From Flectonema sp. DT1601 (lineage: Eukaryota > Euglenozoa > Diplonemea > Diplonemida > Diplonemidae), in the NCBI GenBank assembly GCA_964019425.1, contig OZ025824.1:716001-780000 (forward strand): a stretch of 64,000 nt of DNA, in the 5' to 3' direction. Positions 1-11,004 of this stretch are shown here, in pieces (position 1 is the first letter of the stretch; each line of letters opens with the position of its first letter). The translations under genes were made by a program, and so were the position numbers. The notes below the pieces were generated by a model that saw only the letters and a list, made by a program, of their open reading frames with translations, did no database searches and was not told where the DNA came from.

Positions 1-1404
1 ACACCGATTGCTGAGAAAGTGAGAGAGTCAAGTGTAGATTTAAGTAAACAAGAAGGTGAGGTGATTCAAATAAAAAAAACTGAATTAAAGAAATTAAAAG
101 AAAGTTTTGGTCTTGATGAGGAGGCGGTAATCCAACTTGTTAATGAGAATGTTGAGAAGAGATCCGATAGAAATAATATGGCAGACTTTGTTATATTAAA
201 ACATACTAATGCAATGCTTCGAAAAAAAGTTGAAGAACAACGTGCTGAGTTACAAGAGAAGGAACTGTACGTTGCTAAACAGCATAATATGATTAAAGTT
301 CAAGCAGCTGAAATAAAGGAAGCCGTTCGTTCGGTTGCTCATCTTCGTGATGGCAATCAGAAATCCGACAGAATTGCTTCTCAGGTTGTTCTTCTTCAAA
401 AACAACTTTCTGATCTAAAATTAGAGCTACACGAAGAGAGACACTGCAGTAGTAGAGTAGCTGAAGATCTTATTATGACAATGTCGCGACAACCGTCTCC
501 GAATTTGTTTCCCCAACCAGTAAACGTTAGACAAGCAACTCTAGCAGCGTCTGTTGCATCTCTTGCCACGGCTGTTGTCATTTTCCACTTAACAGACGAG
601 ACTGTTCGTCCACTTATATCTGAATATTCTCCTGTAATGGTTGCGAGTTCTCTTGCTATCGTTGCTCACATTGCGACTACAACTGAGGTATGTGATTTCA
701 CAGTTTAAAAGAAAAAAAAAACAAAAAAAAAAGAGAGAAACCAACAAAACTAAAAAAACCAGGCAATCCCGACGGCATTCACATCGAGAGGTGTCAGCAC
801 AGATACGTCAGTGACGGAATATAAATACGTTCCTCCGCTTGAAGACATCCCTCGAGGACAAGAGCTAATGAAAACACTCAGAGAAAAGGATGGTGAAATA
901 TCAAATTTAAGGAGAGAGCTAATGTCACATTCAGAAACGACAGCAGCCACGCAGAGAATTATTGAAAAGTTAGAGAGAGAACTAACTGACAGAGCGGAAA
1001 CAATCGCAAATCAAAATCAAGAATATCGAAACCTCGAAGAGATATCGACATCGCAGACAGCAGCGTTGGAAGCGAGAGTCGGTTCGATTCGAGTAAGGTT
1101 TCTAGCAGTTTGTCAAGAAGTGACGAGGTTACGAAAAGGACAAGATGGTTCTTCAGCTAAACCAGATCAGAAATCAATGCCTGTTCCAATCCCGAGAGGT
1201 ATTCATCAAATGCCAACAAATAGTTCTTCAGGTCAGAACCAGTCAATTCGACATGCTGAGTCACCTTCAAAAGGAAGTGGTTGCTCTGATTCTGATGACA
1301 CTGCTCCTTTTATGGAAATGCCAATTGAGGATCCACCAGCACCACCAACACCAATTGACACCCCAGCAGCTCCAGAAAGCACCGCACGTACACTTCCTAT
1401 TTAG
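1..1404 (+). CDS. Coiled-coil protein with two hydrophobic segments, 5' end outside window
   Basis: I do not recognise this gene. The frame is already open at base 1, so the start lies upstream. Exon 1 (1-687) encodes charged heptad-like coiled coil, then two hydrophobic stretches (about 540-600 and 625-680) that could form a membrane hairpin. The frame stops at 708, but GTATGT at 688 and an AG at 761-762 define a 75-base phase-0 intron. Removing it joins ATTTE to AIPTAFTSRG. Exon 2 (763-1404) gives a second coiled coil (about 840-1130) and a Ser/Pro-rich tail ending RTLPI. The order coiled coil, membrane hairpin, coiled coil, disordered tail would suit an organelle tether, but that is a guess from shape alone. 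The second exon could instead be a separate gene. Confidence 0.6.
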
Positions 1405-1733
1405 GGAAGTAGACGGTTGCTGTGGTATCTCACAGTCAAGTGTTACTTGTACCTAATAAAGCCTGTGATGGTTATCATGAAGTAGATAATTGGTAACTCA
1501 CTTGGTAGTTCTTATTCTTTTTGTTTTGAATATAAATTTCTTTCGGAATTCTGTTCGTCGTCGAGTTTCTTACCGACCGCTCACTCAACAGTGAACACTT
1601 TTGTTTAGCCGCTACTTTGTTTTTTTGTGTAAATTATTGTGGTTTTGAGACACACGGAAAATATTCAAACAGTTTTTAAGTAAGTTTGTATTGATTACGT
1701 CTGATAAATTCTTTTTTTTCACAGAAAATAAAT

Positions 1734-1952
1734 ATGCCACCTAAGAAGGGTCCTGTAATTGTTGAGGTTCCTGGTGTTTCACCTCACAGCCATCCAGATG
1801 CAGAGATGAATCCGGATTTATTTAAATGTTGGCCATACTCATGTAATGATCTACACAAGGTGAGAGCTGGAATCACGAGAGTCAATGACTCACTCTTTGG
1901 AGGTAATTTAGATTGGAAGCGACTGAGAGCTGATGCAACTAAAGGAAAGTGA
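1734..1952 (+). CDS. Small conserved-looking protein, 72 residues, unknown function
   Basis: The ATG is nine bases after a T-rich tract ending CACAG (AG at 1723-1724), a typical acceptor for this window, which supports it as a real short gene. The product starts with a Lys/Pro patch (MPPKKGP), has a His/Pro segment and a central Cys-Trp-Pro-Tyr-Ser-Cys stretch, and ends basic (TKGK). There is no signal peptide or membrane segment. I recognise no family. A further exon is possible but none is obvious before the next gene. Confidence 0.5.
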   Translation: MPPKKGPVIVEVPGVSPHSHPDAEMNPDLFKCWPYSCNDLHKVRAGITRVNDSLFGGNLDWKRLRADATKGK

Positions 1953-2283
1953 TTGCTACCTCACGAGACTTGATTACGACTAATAGTTCAGAATCTTGTT
2001 GTTTGTTTTATTGTTTTCTAGATATTACTGCATTTATGATTGAAGAATTCAAGATAAACATAACCAGTGAGCTACTATCCCCCAAAGAAGGTTAATTATA
2101 TTTACACAAGTGCGGCAGATTACTTGTTTTTAGTTTCTTCATTTTGTTTTGTTTTTTTTTTAATAAATATTACCTTACTTTATTCTTTTAAAAAAAAAAA
2201 AATGTTTCTCAACTATTATTTCCTCTACATCAGTATCAAATGGCATAACAATAAAAGAAAATAATTAAAAAAAAAATAATAAA

Positions 2284-5200
2284 ATGATTGACGAGTGTCG
2301 AACCCTTGCAGGGAAAGTCCTCCTGAATGTGGAAATGGAAGGTGTCATCTCCCATGCAATCTACTCAAAAGGTTATAGCTCACTTGATATAAGGCAACAG
2401 GGTAAGAATAGATGTGGTCGCTTATTCACCTACGGCAATGAAATTGGAGTCGTAGCCAGCCTTGCCTTTATGGGTCACTGCGTTGTTCTATTTAGGGATT
2501 GCATGAAAGTCTGTAAACTCATAAAAGAAAGTCCCTTATCTGAAAAGATACCGAGGCATATAATTTCTGAACTGCAAGATCTTTGGGCGAATTACATAAC
2601 GCTGGACGTTTCGTTTGATTTTCCAGTGCCTTGGGATACGTTTTATAGATACATTAAACACCGTGGTCATCGTTTATTAGGTATACCTCAGTCTGAGATA
2701 GCGAAATGGACGTTGGATCCAAACAGGCTTATATCAAAGGCTGATTATGTTCATATTTCGAAGGAAGTGTTTGCTGAAAAAAATAATATTGCACCTCCCA
2801 ATGAGGAAACTTTGAGACCATCAGTTTCTCAAGTTCAGAAGATACGTCATGAGTACCTTCGAGCTAGTAGTGGTAGAATGATGAACGTTAATACTCAACA
2901 AGATGTAGATTCTAGAATGTTGGTGTTCGATGAAGAAATAAATGGAAATAAACAAACAAGACCCAGGCCTTCATACCGCTCAAGATCATCACCTGCTTCA
3001 CCAAAGCGAACTGATACCGCTCGAAGGGAGACTAAATTAGCTCTTCAATCTGTTTTATTAACAAAACCACTTTCAACAGCTACCCGACGAACCAGAAGAG
3101 CTCTAAGCACTCCAATTAATTCGAGAATGAAAAAAGATCGATCACTTGTAGGGAAAAAGTCACCCGGCATGTCTCCGAAATCACCTCCGTTGATGTCAAC
3201 GAGTAGAAGAGGAGGTAGTCCTGTTCCGATTCGACGTGGCTCGGGATCGATACTAGCACCTGATGGTTTAAAGAATAAACCATCTTGGAATGTCGCAACT
3301 ATTTCTAAAAAGTCTCCAGGAGGTAGTAGGGGAATAAGAACTCCACCGTCAAAACCAAAAACAATGTCAGAAAACGGAAAACACACTCCGGGCAGAGACA
3401 AGAAACTCAGTGGCAGTCCTGCATCACAGCCGCGACTAACTCACCAAAATAAAAAGAAAAAGAGCCCTACACAACATTCAAGCAGGCCTCAAATGGAAGC
3501 AGCAGTACCACCGTTGCAGCTACCAGCAGTTAATTCAGATTATGACACTAGTAAGGAAGCACCTCAGTTAGTGTTGCTGCCTTCTATTAATGGTAATGGT
3601 GTTGAAGAGTCTGGTTACTCGAATCATAATAATGTAGAGAATGAATTCTCTCAGAAAGTTGACAACTACAACGTCAACGACACTAGACGAGTATTATCTT
3701 TATCACCAATAAGAAATGATGGAGGGTATAGTGATGGATTATCAATTGCTAGGGTTTCATTGTCAAGTCCAGGATCACCAACAAATATAACAAACGCGGA
3801 ATCGATACAAAGAAAGAGACAATCACATTCACCAGAACCTGATATGCTACTACAATCACACAACGAATCGTTACACGTTGAAGAACCAACTGGATTCACA
3901 TCTGAAATCATTCGATATCACGATACCGATCCAGACTTTGAGCTTCACAGTGACATCTACAAAGGAAGAGTTGCAACTCAAGATTCTCAATATTCGTTGT
4001 TTCATAAACAACCAGCAGATCCAATTGATTCCATTGAGAGTACATACAATCAATATCGAGTTAGTAAAAATAAACGGATTCAATTTGATGTATTTCCTCC
4101 ACAAAACAATGACCGTACTGGAGCTTCACAAACACTGTCACCTCTTAAAGGTTGTATTAAGAAATCTAAGGTTCATTCGGTAGAACATGTTGAGCATTCT
4201 ACAGATCAAATAAGTTATTTTGATGATGAAAAACGTAGTCAGTGCGTCACATCTCCAGTTCCGATGCTTGAGAGAAAAAGAAAGCCTCGAACTGCTAGTT
4301 TAAGCCCAGCATCTCCCAGAAGTATACAATCAGCGGGTATTTCAAATTCGCCAATGTCTGTAGCAACCGATTTACTGTCGGCTACACCTCCACTGTCACC
4401 CAGGATTTCAGAGTCAAGTTCCCCGAGTAAGAGAAGTGTTACTCAAGCTAAGAAACACAAGACTGTGATAGTTCCTGTGATGCTTAGAAAAAAAGAAGTA
4501 AAAGTTTCTATGGATCCCATTCAAAAAGCACCTGCTCTACCACAACCACCAGAACAGAAAGCAGACGATCCAAGTCATGTGGTGGAATCACGTGCACCTT
4601 CTCTTCAAGTTGATGTATCACCAAAGTGGGATGGTGGTGATCGAGAATTTCCGAGTTCTCCAAAGTGGAAAGGAGGAGAAGAGATAGTACTTCGATCTGT
4701 TGAGTTATCATCACCAGTTCTAGAAAGTGGTAAGGATAGATCAAGTCAGGTAGTTATTGTTAATTCACCTGCTGGGTCTCGTCCACGTGTTGACTTCAAC
4801 AGCACACCATCTGAAGTTCCTTCACAAGTTATAATCTCTCCTCAAGTTCCAGATCAAAACACTCCCAGAGAAAGTGGAATTGATGCGTCAGTTGATCCTC
4901 AGCCGCAGGCTATAATTTTATTATCTCCACGAGGAGCAAGTCAACATCAGATTAGTACTCCTCGAGCGATTAACAATCAAATTACTGCCAGTGATATGCC
5001 AGCGACACCAACCACACCATCGGTTGCAGCTTCGGCAAGTTCGGATTTTGGGAGGACGCGTCCTCCATCTGTTGCTGTGACAGAAGGAGGTTCAGAATCA
5101 TTAGTATCCCCTAGGGGACTCTCTCCTATCAGTCATGTGAGACGTGCAAATGCTGAGACAGAAGTCCTCGACGGACCACAAGCAGCTGTCTCCAGTCTCG

Positions 5201-6882
5201 TATCCTACTGGGAGAGTCCTACAAAAGTGAAACAACCGGAATTTACAAAAATGCCAAAAGCAATTACTAAAAGTTCACCCGAAAGGGAACGAAGTGCCAG
5301 GACTGAATTAAAGACACCTTCACCACCAAGACAACGATACGCTAGTATGTCACCACTTGAGGTATCACCTTGGATGCCTGGTAAGAGAGGAGGTTCAATA
5401 CCAGTGAGTCCGACTTTAATTTATCATCAGAAGTCTACATCTCAAGAAAGAGAATCTTTAAGTGAAGATGTTACACAAGACGCTACTCAATCTGACGACA
5501 GTGATTGTCGGAAGGCGTTGGAAGAAAGTCTGCCGCAAGCTGAAAATATTTCCGTCAATAAATCACTTCCTGAGTTCAGTGAGATTCCTGATGGTCGGTT
5601 GTCACTCTCACCACCGCGAGGGAGGAACCATAAAGAAATGCGTTCATCAAAACAAGAAAAGAATCCAATCACTGGACCACTTCAATTATCAAATATGAGA
5701 ACAGGGGCTACCACTACCACTACCACTACCACTACCACTACCACCACTACTAACCTAAAGAAGCGTCGTACCCCGTCAGTAAAACGACCTGTTAGTCCTG
5801 CAAAGCATCTTCGAACTCGAGTGTCAGCAAGTACTCCGGATGTGCCATCTCGAAGAATTGATAGAAGTCCTTCTCGAGGAAGGAGTACTCGAGAAGAGGT
5901 ATCAAATCCGATAGATGAGAAGTTAGGAGATTATAAAATTTTAAAAAGAGCTGATGATGGTATCGGATGGTTGTGCATGCACGTCGATGACAGCGACTTT
6001 GCCGTCCTTGAAATCCTTCCTTACACTCCAGAGACAGAACAACAATTAGATAGGTCAATTGCTTTGAGTAGATCACTGTTACAGAATAGTGGTATTTCTC
6101 ATTGTGATTTTCAAACAGCGTTTGCTGCTCAGTCTGGTACTGGTGATGTTCTTCTTGTTGGTGTTAGAGCTGTCGCAGGGGCTTCTCCCGAACCTTTTAA
6201 ATTAAAAAGAACACTCGACTTAGCAAGAGATATAATTATATCAGCCATATCTCAATTAGAAACCTGGTACAACAATGGAGTACAATTCCATGGTGGACTC
6301 TGCAGATCTGACATTAGATATCGCGTTCCGTCTGTTGATACTCGCAGGTTGCTATTCTCGTCGAGGTATCCAGGACGACCTAATTCTCATATAAAGTGTT
6401 GCACTGATGATTTCCGTGAAATCTTATTAGGAGGAGTGTCGTCAATAACGATGTCTCAGTTTGTTGAGAAGGGTCTCCCACAAGTATCAAATAAAATATC
6501 ATTCTGCACAGCACCAGAATTACTTTTAAAGTATTCAGACGGTTCTCAACAAAGTGATAGTTGGTCTCTTGCATGCTTACTATTTGAGCTTGTTGTTGGT
6601 AGGCCTCTGTTTGATTGTGGCTGTAGTACTTCTGAATTGTTATCTTGCATCGCATCGGTTATTGGACCTCCTCCAAAACAATTTCCAGCGGTATCAGCGT
6701 ATGGAAATATGAGTAGTGATGTCTTTGAGCCGCTACGACAACATTCTGATTTGAGAGATTTGATCATCAGAACTTTGCAGTGGGATCCACAGCTTCGACC
6801 TACACCTGCAGAGATGCTACGACATCGATGGGTAGCACCTTATCTTGGTGCTTATCGAGCTTTAACAAATGCTTTTCGATAG
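2284..6882 (+). CDS. Large Ser/Pro-rich protein with C-terminal pseudokinase domain
   Basis: A single 1532-residue frame. Residues 1-200 are globular and unrecognised. Residues 220-1200 are low complexity with dozens of SP/TP dipeptides (SPxS, SPRG, TPPL), the pattern of proline-directed phosphorylation sites, plus a 14-Thr run. About residues 1215-1520 keep the outline of a protein kinase: an APE-type motif in TAPELLLKYSDGSQQSDSWS, the helix after it (LACLLFELVVGRPLF) and the closing WDPQLRPTPAEMLRHRWV, closest in style to CMGC kinases. The usual VAxK lysine, HRD loop (here HGGLCRSD) and DFG are not recognisable, so it is probably a pseudokinase scaffold. The start follows an AG near 2231. 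The disordered middle suggests a heavily phosphorylated cytoskeletal or regulatory scaffold (inference). Confidence 0.85.
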   Translation: MIDECRTLAGKVLLNVEMEGVISHAIYSKGYSSLDIRQQGKNRCGRLFTYGNEIGVVASLAFMGHCVVLFRDCMKVCKLIKESPLSEKIPRHIISELQDLWANYITLDVSFDFPVPWDTFYRYIKHRGHRLLGIPQSEIAKWTLDPNRLISKADYVHISKEVFAEKNNIAPPNEETLRPSVSQVQKIRHEYLRASSGRMMNVNTQQDVDSRMLVFDEEINGNKQTRPRPSYRSRSSPASPKRTDTARRETKLALQSVLLTKPLSTATRRTRRALSTPINSRMKKDRSLVGKKSPGMSPKSPPLMSTSRRGGSPVPIRRGSGSILAPDGLKNKPSWNVATISKKSPGGSRGIRTPPSKPKTMSENGKHTPGRDKKLSGSPASQPRLTHQNKKKKSPTQHSSRPQMEAAVPPLQLPAVNSDYDTSKEAPQLVLLPSINGNGVEESGYSNHNNVENEFSQKVDNYNVNDTRRVLSLSPIRNDGGYSDGLSIARVSLSSPGSPTNITNAESIQRKRQSHSPEPDMLLQSHNESLHVEEPTGFTSEIIRYHDTDPDFELHSDIYKGRVATQDSQYSLFHKQPADPIDSIESTYNQYRVSKNKRIQFDVFPPQNNDRTGASQTLSPLKGCIKKSKVHSVEHVEHSTDQISYFDDEKRSQCVTSPVPMLERKRKPRTASLSPASPRSIQSAGISNSPMSVATDLLSATPPLSPRISESSSPSKRSVTQAKKHKTVIVPVMLRKKEVKVSMDPIQKAPALPQPPEQKADDPSHVVESRAPSLQVDVSPKWDGGDREFPSSPKWKGGEEIVLRSVELSSPVLESGKDRSSQVVIVNSPAGSRPRVDFNSTPSEVPSQVIISPQVPDQNTPRESGIDASVDPQPQAIILLSPRGASQHQISTPRAINNQITASDMPATPTTPSVAASASSDFGRTRPPSVAVTEGGSESLVSPRGLSPISHVRRANAETEVLDGPQAAVSSLVSYWESPTKVKQPEFTKMPKAITKSSPERERSARTELKTPSPPRQRYASMSPLEVSPWMPGKRGGSIPVSPTLIYHQKSTSQERESLSEDVTQDATQSDDSDCRKALEESLPQAENISVNKSLPEFSEIPDGRLSLSPPRGRNHKEMRSSKQEKNPITGPLQLSNMRTGATTTTTTTTTTTTTTNLKKRRTPSVKRPVSPAKHLRTRVSASTPDVPSRRIDRSPSRGRSTREEVSNPIDEKLGDYKILKRADDGIGWLCMHVDDSDFAVLEILPYTPETEQQLDRSIALSRSLLQNSGISHCDFQTAFAAQSGTGDVLLVGVRAVAGASPEPFKLKRTLDLARDIIISAISQLETWYNNGVQFHGGLCRSDIRYRVPSVDTRRLLFSSRYPGRPNSHIKCCTDDFREILLGGVSSITMSQFVEKGLPQVSNKISFCTAPELLLKYSDGSQQSDSWSLACLLFELVVGRPLFDCGCSTSELLSCIASVIGPPPKQFPAVSAYGNMSSDVFEPLRQHSDLRDLIIRTLQWDPQLRPTPAEMLRHRWVAPYLGAYRALTNAFR
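5709..5752 (+). repeat. In-frame ACY trinucleotide microsatellite
   Basis: Tandem ACC/ACT triplets inside the large pseudokinase gene encode a run of 14 threonines. All units are Thr codons, so slippage changes length without breaking the frame. Probably polymorphic. Confidence 0.9.
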
Positions 6883-9417
6883 TCTCATGAATTAATATTC
6901 AATATTCTCTACGGGTAGCAGTCGAACTGTGTGATTTCTTTATTTTTTTTTTAATTTTTTCTTGTACTTTAATTCCACTTTTCCAGTTATGGTGTTAGTT
7001 TATGTAGTTTAATAGGCAAGGGTGATATCAAACAAAAAAAAAAAAAAAAGAAAAAAAAAAAAATAGAAAATATTAAGGAACACTGTAGCTGTTATTTCCG
7101 GAATGGACCATCACGTCTTCCCAGTTATCTATTTGGACTTGCGATGTGCTGCAAAACCAATTTTTTTTTTAAAATGTTTTTTTTTTATAGTATAACACCC
7201 TGTTGGTCAATCAACTTGGTGGTCTTGTCTGAAGAAGAGGAGAGGAGCTTTATTGGTGCAAGGGAAGAACGTGAATTTATTTTTTTTAAGGTGTTTTTCC
7301 ATCCTAGGTTATTCTTTCTACTCTGTGCGACAGTTTTAGTACGAATAGAGAACAACCTAAAGAGAAGGAAAACACCGAAGACGACCCATCTAACTACGTG
7401 CTCATCGTAGTCACAATCCCCACGTCTTGATTCGTTTGATCACTTCTTACATTCTAATAAGGCAACCATGGCAAGAAAAGAAAATTAGATTAAACCAGCA
7501 GAACATATTTTTTTTTTTTTTTTAAAAAAGACTTCTTAATTGATGATGGGGGGTTTCCCTTCACAAACGGGTGTTGTGTTTTCTTTTTCTCAAAATTGAT
7601 TTTTCATTTCAACCGTTTTTGCATTTTTTTTTTTTTTTTTTTGGTAAGTTTTTTGGAAAATCTCAAAAACTTATGATTAATGTTATTGTTATCAATTTAA
7701 TTGGACTAAAGTCATTGTACAAATGGCAAAAAAAACAAAAAAAAAAAAAAACACCTGGTGATCTCTAACCTACCAGAAGGAAGAAGGGAAAATTAAAAAA
7801 AAAAAAAAAAAAAAAATCAAATCTCTTCATCTAAATTTGTAAATTCTTTTTAGTGGTTTTTTTTTTTTTTTTTTCCGGTTAATGACACTTGATTTTGTAT
7901 TTCTTAATATACGGACTCCCCCTTCCCAGGTAATGGTGAAAATGTTAGTCTGTATTTATTTAATACCAAAAAAAATAGAAGAGTTCACACTGAGTCATTT
8001 ATTTTTCCTCTTTGTTTAATTTAGCAAATAATGTTTGTATACGTACAATAGGGGAAGACATGTAAGAGGGTCAGTACATATCTGTTACGTTGTTTTTCTT
8101 ATTACAATAGTTTAATTTTTTTTTGTTCCCTAAAATTTCTTTATAATTACAATTAGTTACTTCAAAGTCAAAACAGTAAAAAAAAACAAAACAGAATCAA
8201 TTTTTTTTTTTTTTTTTTTTTTTTTCAGTTTCAATCTTTCTTCCTCGTTGTATCGTTTTTATACAATTGTTAGCAACACGGACTTCAGCTGACTCTCGTT
8301 GTTCAAAATTTGCTACTTTGGTAGCCAATGTGAGTTCATGTTATCTCGTGCATCATTTGTACACTCAAACAAGATTGAAAGGTAGGAGACAATGGTATCA
8401 AGCTGCATCAATTGTTTCCTTGCGTATGTATGCATGATGCCTATGATATATAAAAAGTGTGGAGATGAGGAGGAGGAGGAGGATAAAATAAGTAAACTAC
8501 GCAAAACGTATCCGATCGTGTGTTGGTACGTTGTTGTTTTATTGTGTCAGTGAAAATGATATGTTTATTAGTTCTCCTCTTGTGAAGCCTCGCTTTTTTT
8601 CTAAAGTTTTTTTTTTAATTTGTGTTAAGTTTGTTGTTACAACATAAAAAAAACATTCTAAAATCAGCTCACGTGGGTGAATTCACCCTCCTGACTTCAT
8701 TGGTGTTTTGTGCCCTCATGCGTGTTCTAGTTCGTTGCGTGCTGTAATTTTTGTTTAGATGTATTTCTGTTCTTAACCATTTCTTTTGTAACTCTTTTAC
8801 GGGGGGTTGGTTTCTTAATAGTGACCCTGCCTATTTTTATTTTAATTAATGTTTCAAAACGTGGATGTTAATTGGCTGCTCAAATTCAGATATCAATTTT
8901 TTTTTTTTTGCCCGGGCATTGTAGTAATTGCAATTTGTTATTTTTTGTTCTCAAAAGAGTGTTTGTGGACAACTGTAACACAGCTAATCATTCGTTATTT
9001 CTTTGTCAAGTCCCTTTTTTTTTTCCTTCTTTTTTTCTCTCTTCCCCAATCCTGTCACTGTCACTTTTTGTTATTTTTAAATTTGTTATATTGTTTTATT
9101 TATTTTCTTTTTTTTTTAAAGAAAGTATTCTCTTCTCTTTGAATAATTAAAGAGACTAACTGCAATCGTAAGAAACTTAAAAAAATAAAAAAAAATTTTA
9201 TATTAAAATTCTTAAATTTTCACATATTTTCTTATTTAACAGTAATCAATACAATCAGTCACAACGTCCCTTCACGCCTGAGGGAGTCTTTAACTTTGTG
9301 TGGTATCGAACAAAATAACTGATACTCCGTAAGCTTACCATGCTGTACTAGTGTTGGGATTTCTAAAATAAATAAATAAATAATTTCTCTCGGTCAGAGG
9401 TCAATTTTTGATAACAT
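6883..9417. other. Intergenic spacer, no supported gene
   Basis: About 2.5 kb of AT-rich sequence with many A or T runs (for example 7037-7063, 7798-7817, 8201-8226). The short open frames here consist mostly of Phe and Lys codons from homopolymers and are not credible. I see no tRNA, rRNA or conserved motif. A pyrimidine stretch ending TCAG (AG 9396-9397) is the likely acceptor of the next gene. Confidence 0.7.
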
Positions 9418-9675
9418 ATGTCAAGTGTGAGGGAGGTTGGCAGGAAGATTCTTCCTGTTTTTTTGGGAGGGTTTACAGCTTATTTATCGACACGTCTGTT
9501 GGATTACTTCTTTATGAGTGACTACGTAAAGGGAAAGGAAGTACAATGGAACTATTCAACTGTTACAACTGGAAATGGACATGAACATGAACCGATTGCA
9601 CCTCTACAGTCGCAGCCACAATCACAACAGGGATATCATCATGCTGTAGTAGCACCGCCACCACCATCATCTTAA
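9418..9675 (+). CDS. Small single-pass membrane protein, 85 residues
   Basis: The ATG is 20 bases after a CTCTCGGTCAG acceptor. The N-terminus is basic (SVREVGRK), followed by one hydrophobic helix at about residues 11-32 (LPVFLGGFTAYLSTRLLDYFF). After that come a short polar region and a Gln/His/Pro-rich tail. No cleavable signal is evident. The short basic N-terminus plus helix would fit a mitochondrial or ER small membrane protein, but I know no family. Confidence 0.55.
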   Translation: MSSVREVGRKILPVFLGGFTAYLSTRLLDYFFMSDYVKGKEVQWNYSTVTTGNGHEHEPIAPLQSQPQSQQGYHHAVVAPPPPSS

Positions 9676-10041
9676 GTTTGTGATTGTGTCCATCAGTGAT
9701 TACAATCTGTCTGGTCAGTTGGGTTTATTTACCAAAACAACATGAACTGTGTAAGAGACCTATCAATCTGTTAGTAAGTGAAGACACTAAAATCCATTAA
9801 ATTCATCTCAGTGAGTGTTGTCGTTGTCTGTTTCATATAATTCGATTCGATTGAAGTTACTTAACTGCGATACTTAAAGTTCCTATTATCGGTGACTAGA
9901 ACTGTTTGTCATTTCAATCTACTTCCTTCTTCAGAGTTGTTGAATCCGACAATAGAGAAATCATAGTCGTATATATTGGAAAAAAATATTTGCAATCTGA
10001 ATTATTATTTTATCAATTGTACTTTCAGGTTTAATATTACC

Positions 10042-10905
10042 ATGAAACACCTTCCTCTGTGTCGATCAAAAATAAAATCAGAAGTTTCAAAATCTCTTAA
10101 ACGAATTTGTACATCTAAACAAACACAATCGTTCTCCACAACAACAAAAGGAGAATGGACGATGTATCAAACTGGTATTAATAAAAACAATAATGAAAGT
10201 GAATGGGATAGGTTAATAAAACTTTCTAAAGAAGGTGAACATCTAAAAGAAAGATGGGGAGTTGAACATTTAATTGGAATAGACGAAGCTGGAAGAGGAT
10301 GTTGGGCAGGACCAGTTGCAGCAGCAGCAGCATCGATCCCTATTCAGACACTTATCGAAGGTGTTCGTGATTCAAAGTTGTTATCAGAGAAGGCTAGGAC
10401 TCAAATTCTCGACATCGTGTTTAGAAATCCAGATATACTGACAGCTGTTGATCTGCGGTTGCCTGCGGAAATCGATTCTTCGAATATTTTGCATCAAACG
10501 AGACTGGCGATGTCTACATCATCAGAAATACTATTGTCGGCTATTCAGAAGAAGTACCCGTCGTCTAAAGTTGGAATCATTATCGATGGTAAAAGTATTT
10601 TATCCTCTCCCACGAGAATAACACCAAAATCTTCAGAAGGAGTCCTTCATGGAGTTCCTGCCGCAGAGATAGTATCAGGAGACCTGTTTCACTTGGAAAT
10701 ATCAATGGCTTCTATTGTTGCTAAGACTGTTCGTGATGGTTGTGTTCTGAGAATATCTGATGATTTCCCAGAATACCAATTTCACAAACATCGAGCATAC
10801 GGAACAAAACTTCACAGAGAAAACCTATTTAAATTCGGAGCTATTAACAATATCCATAGAAGCTCTTACAGACCAATGTCAGGGATGGAAAACTGGAGAG
10901 ACTAG
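10042..10905 (+). CDS. Ribonuclease HII (type 2 RNase H), bacterial-like, probably organellar
   Basis: Cleaves RNA in RNA-DNA hybrids and removes ribonucleotides from DNA. The signature GIDEAGRG (residues about 79-86 from this start) supplies the first Asp-Glu pair, IIDGK a further acidic residue, and SIVAKTVRD the last metal-binding Asp. The block AGRGCWAGPVAAAAAS is closer to bacterial HII than to the eukaryotic RNase H2 catalytic subunit. I chose the ATG at 10042 because it follows the acceptor TACTTTCAG (AG 10027-10028) by 13 bases. An in-frame ATG at 9976 lies before that acceptor. From 10042 the protein has about 287 residues and a basic, Ser/Thr-rich leader, which suggests mitochondrial import (inference). 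No RNase H2B or H2C partner is visible nearby. Confidence 0.9.
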   Translation: MKHLPLCRSKIKSEVSKSLKRICTSKQTQSFSTTTKGEWTMYQTGINKNNNESEWDRLIKLSKEGEHLKERWGVEHLIGIDEAGRGCWAGPVAAAAASIPIQTLIEGVRDSKLLSEKARTQILDIVFRNPDILTAVDLRLPAEIDSSNILHQTRLAMSTSSEILLSAIQKKYPSSKVGIIIDGKSILSSPTRITPKSSEGVLHGVPAAEIVSGDLFHLEISMASIVAKTVRDGCVLRISDDFPEYQFHKHRAYGTKLHRENLFKFGAINNIHRSSYRPMSGMENWRD

Positions 10906-11004
10906 ACTCACCGACAATGAATTTTTAGATATTTTCACATAATGTTACTGTACGAGATTGTTTTTTATAGAAATGGGTTTAAATTAACCTAACACGCTTT
11001 CAGT

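Noticed and set aside
7144-9150. Several frames of 63-97 residues in the first long spacer
   Set aside because: They are rich in Phe, Lys and Leu from homopolymers, overlap one another in different frames, and lack acceptors and recognisable domains.
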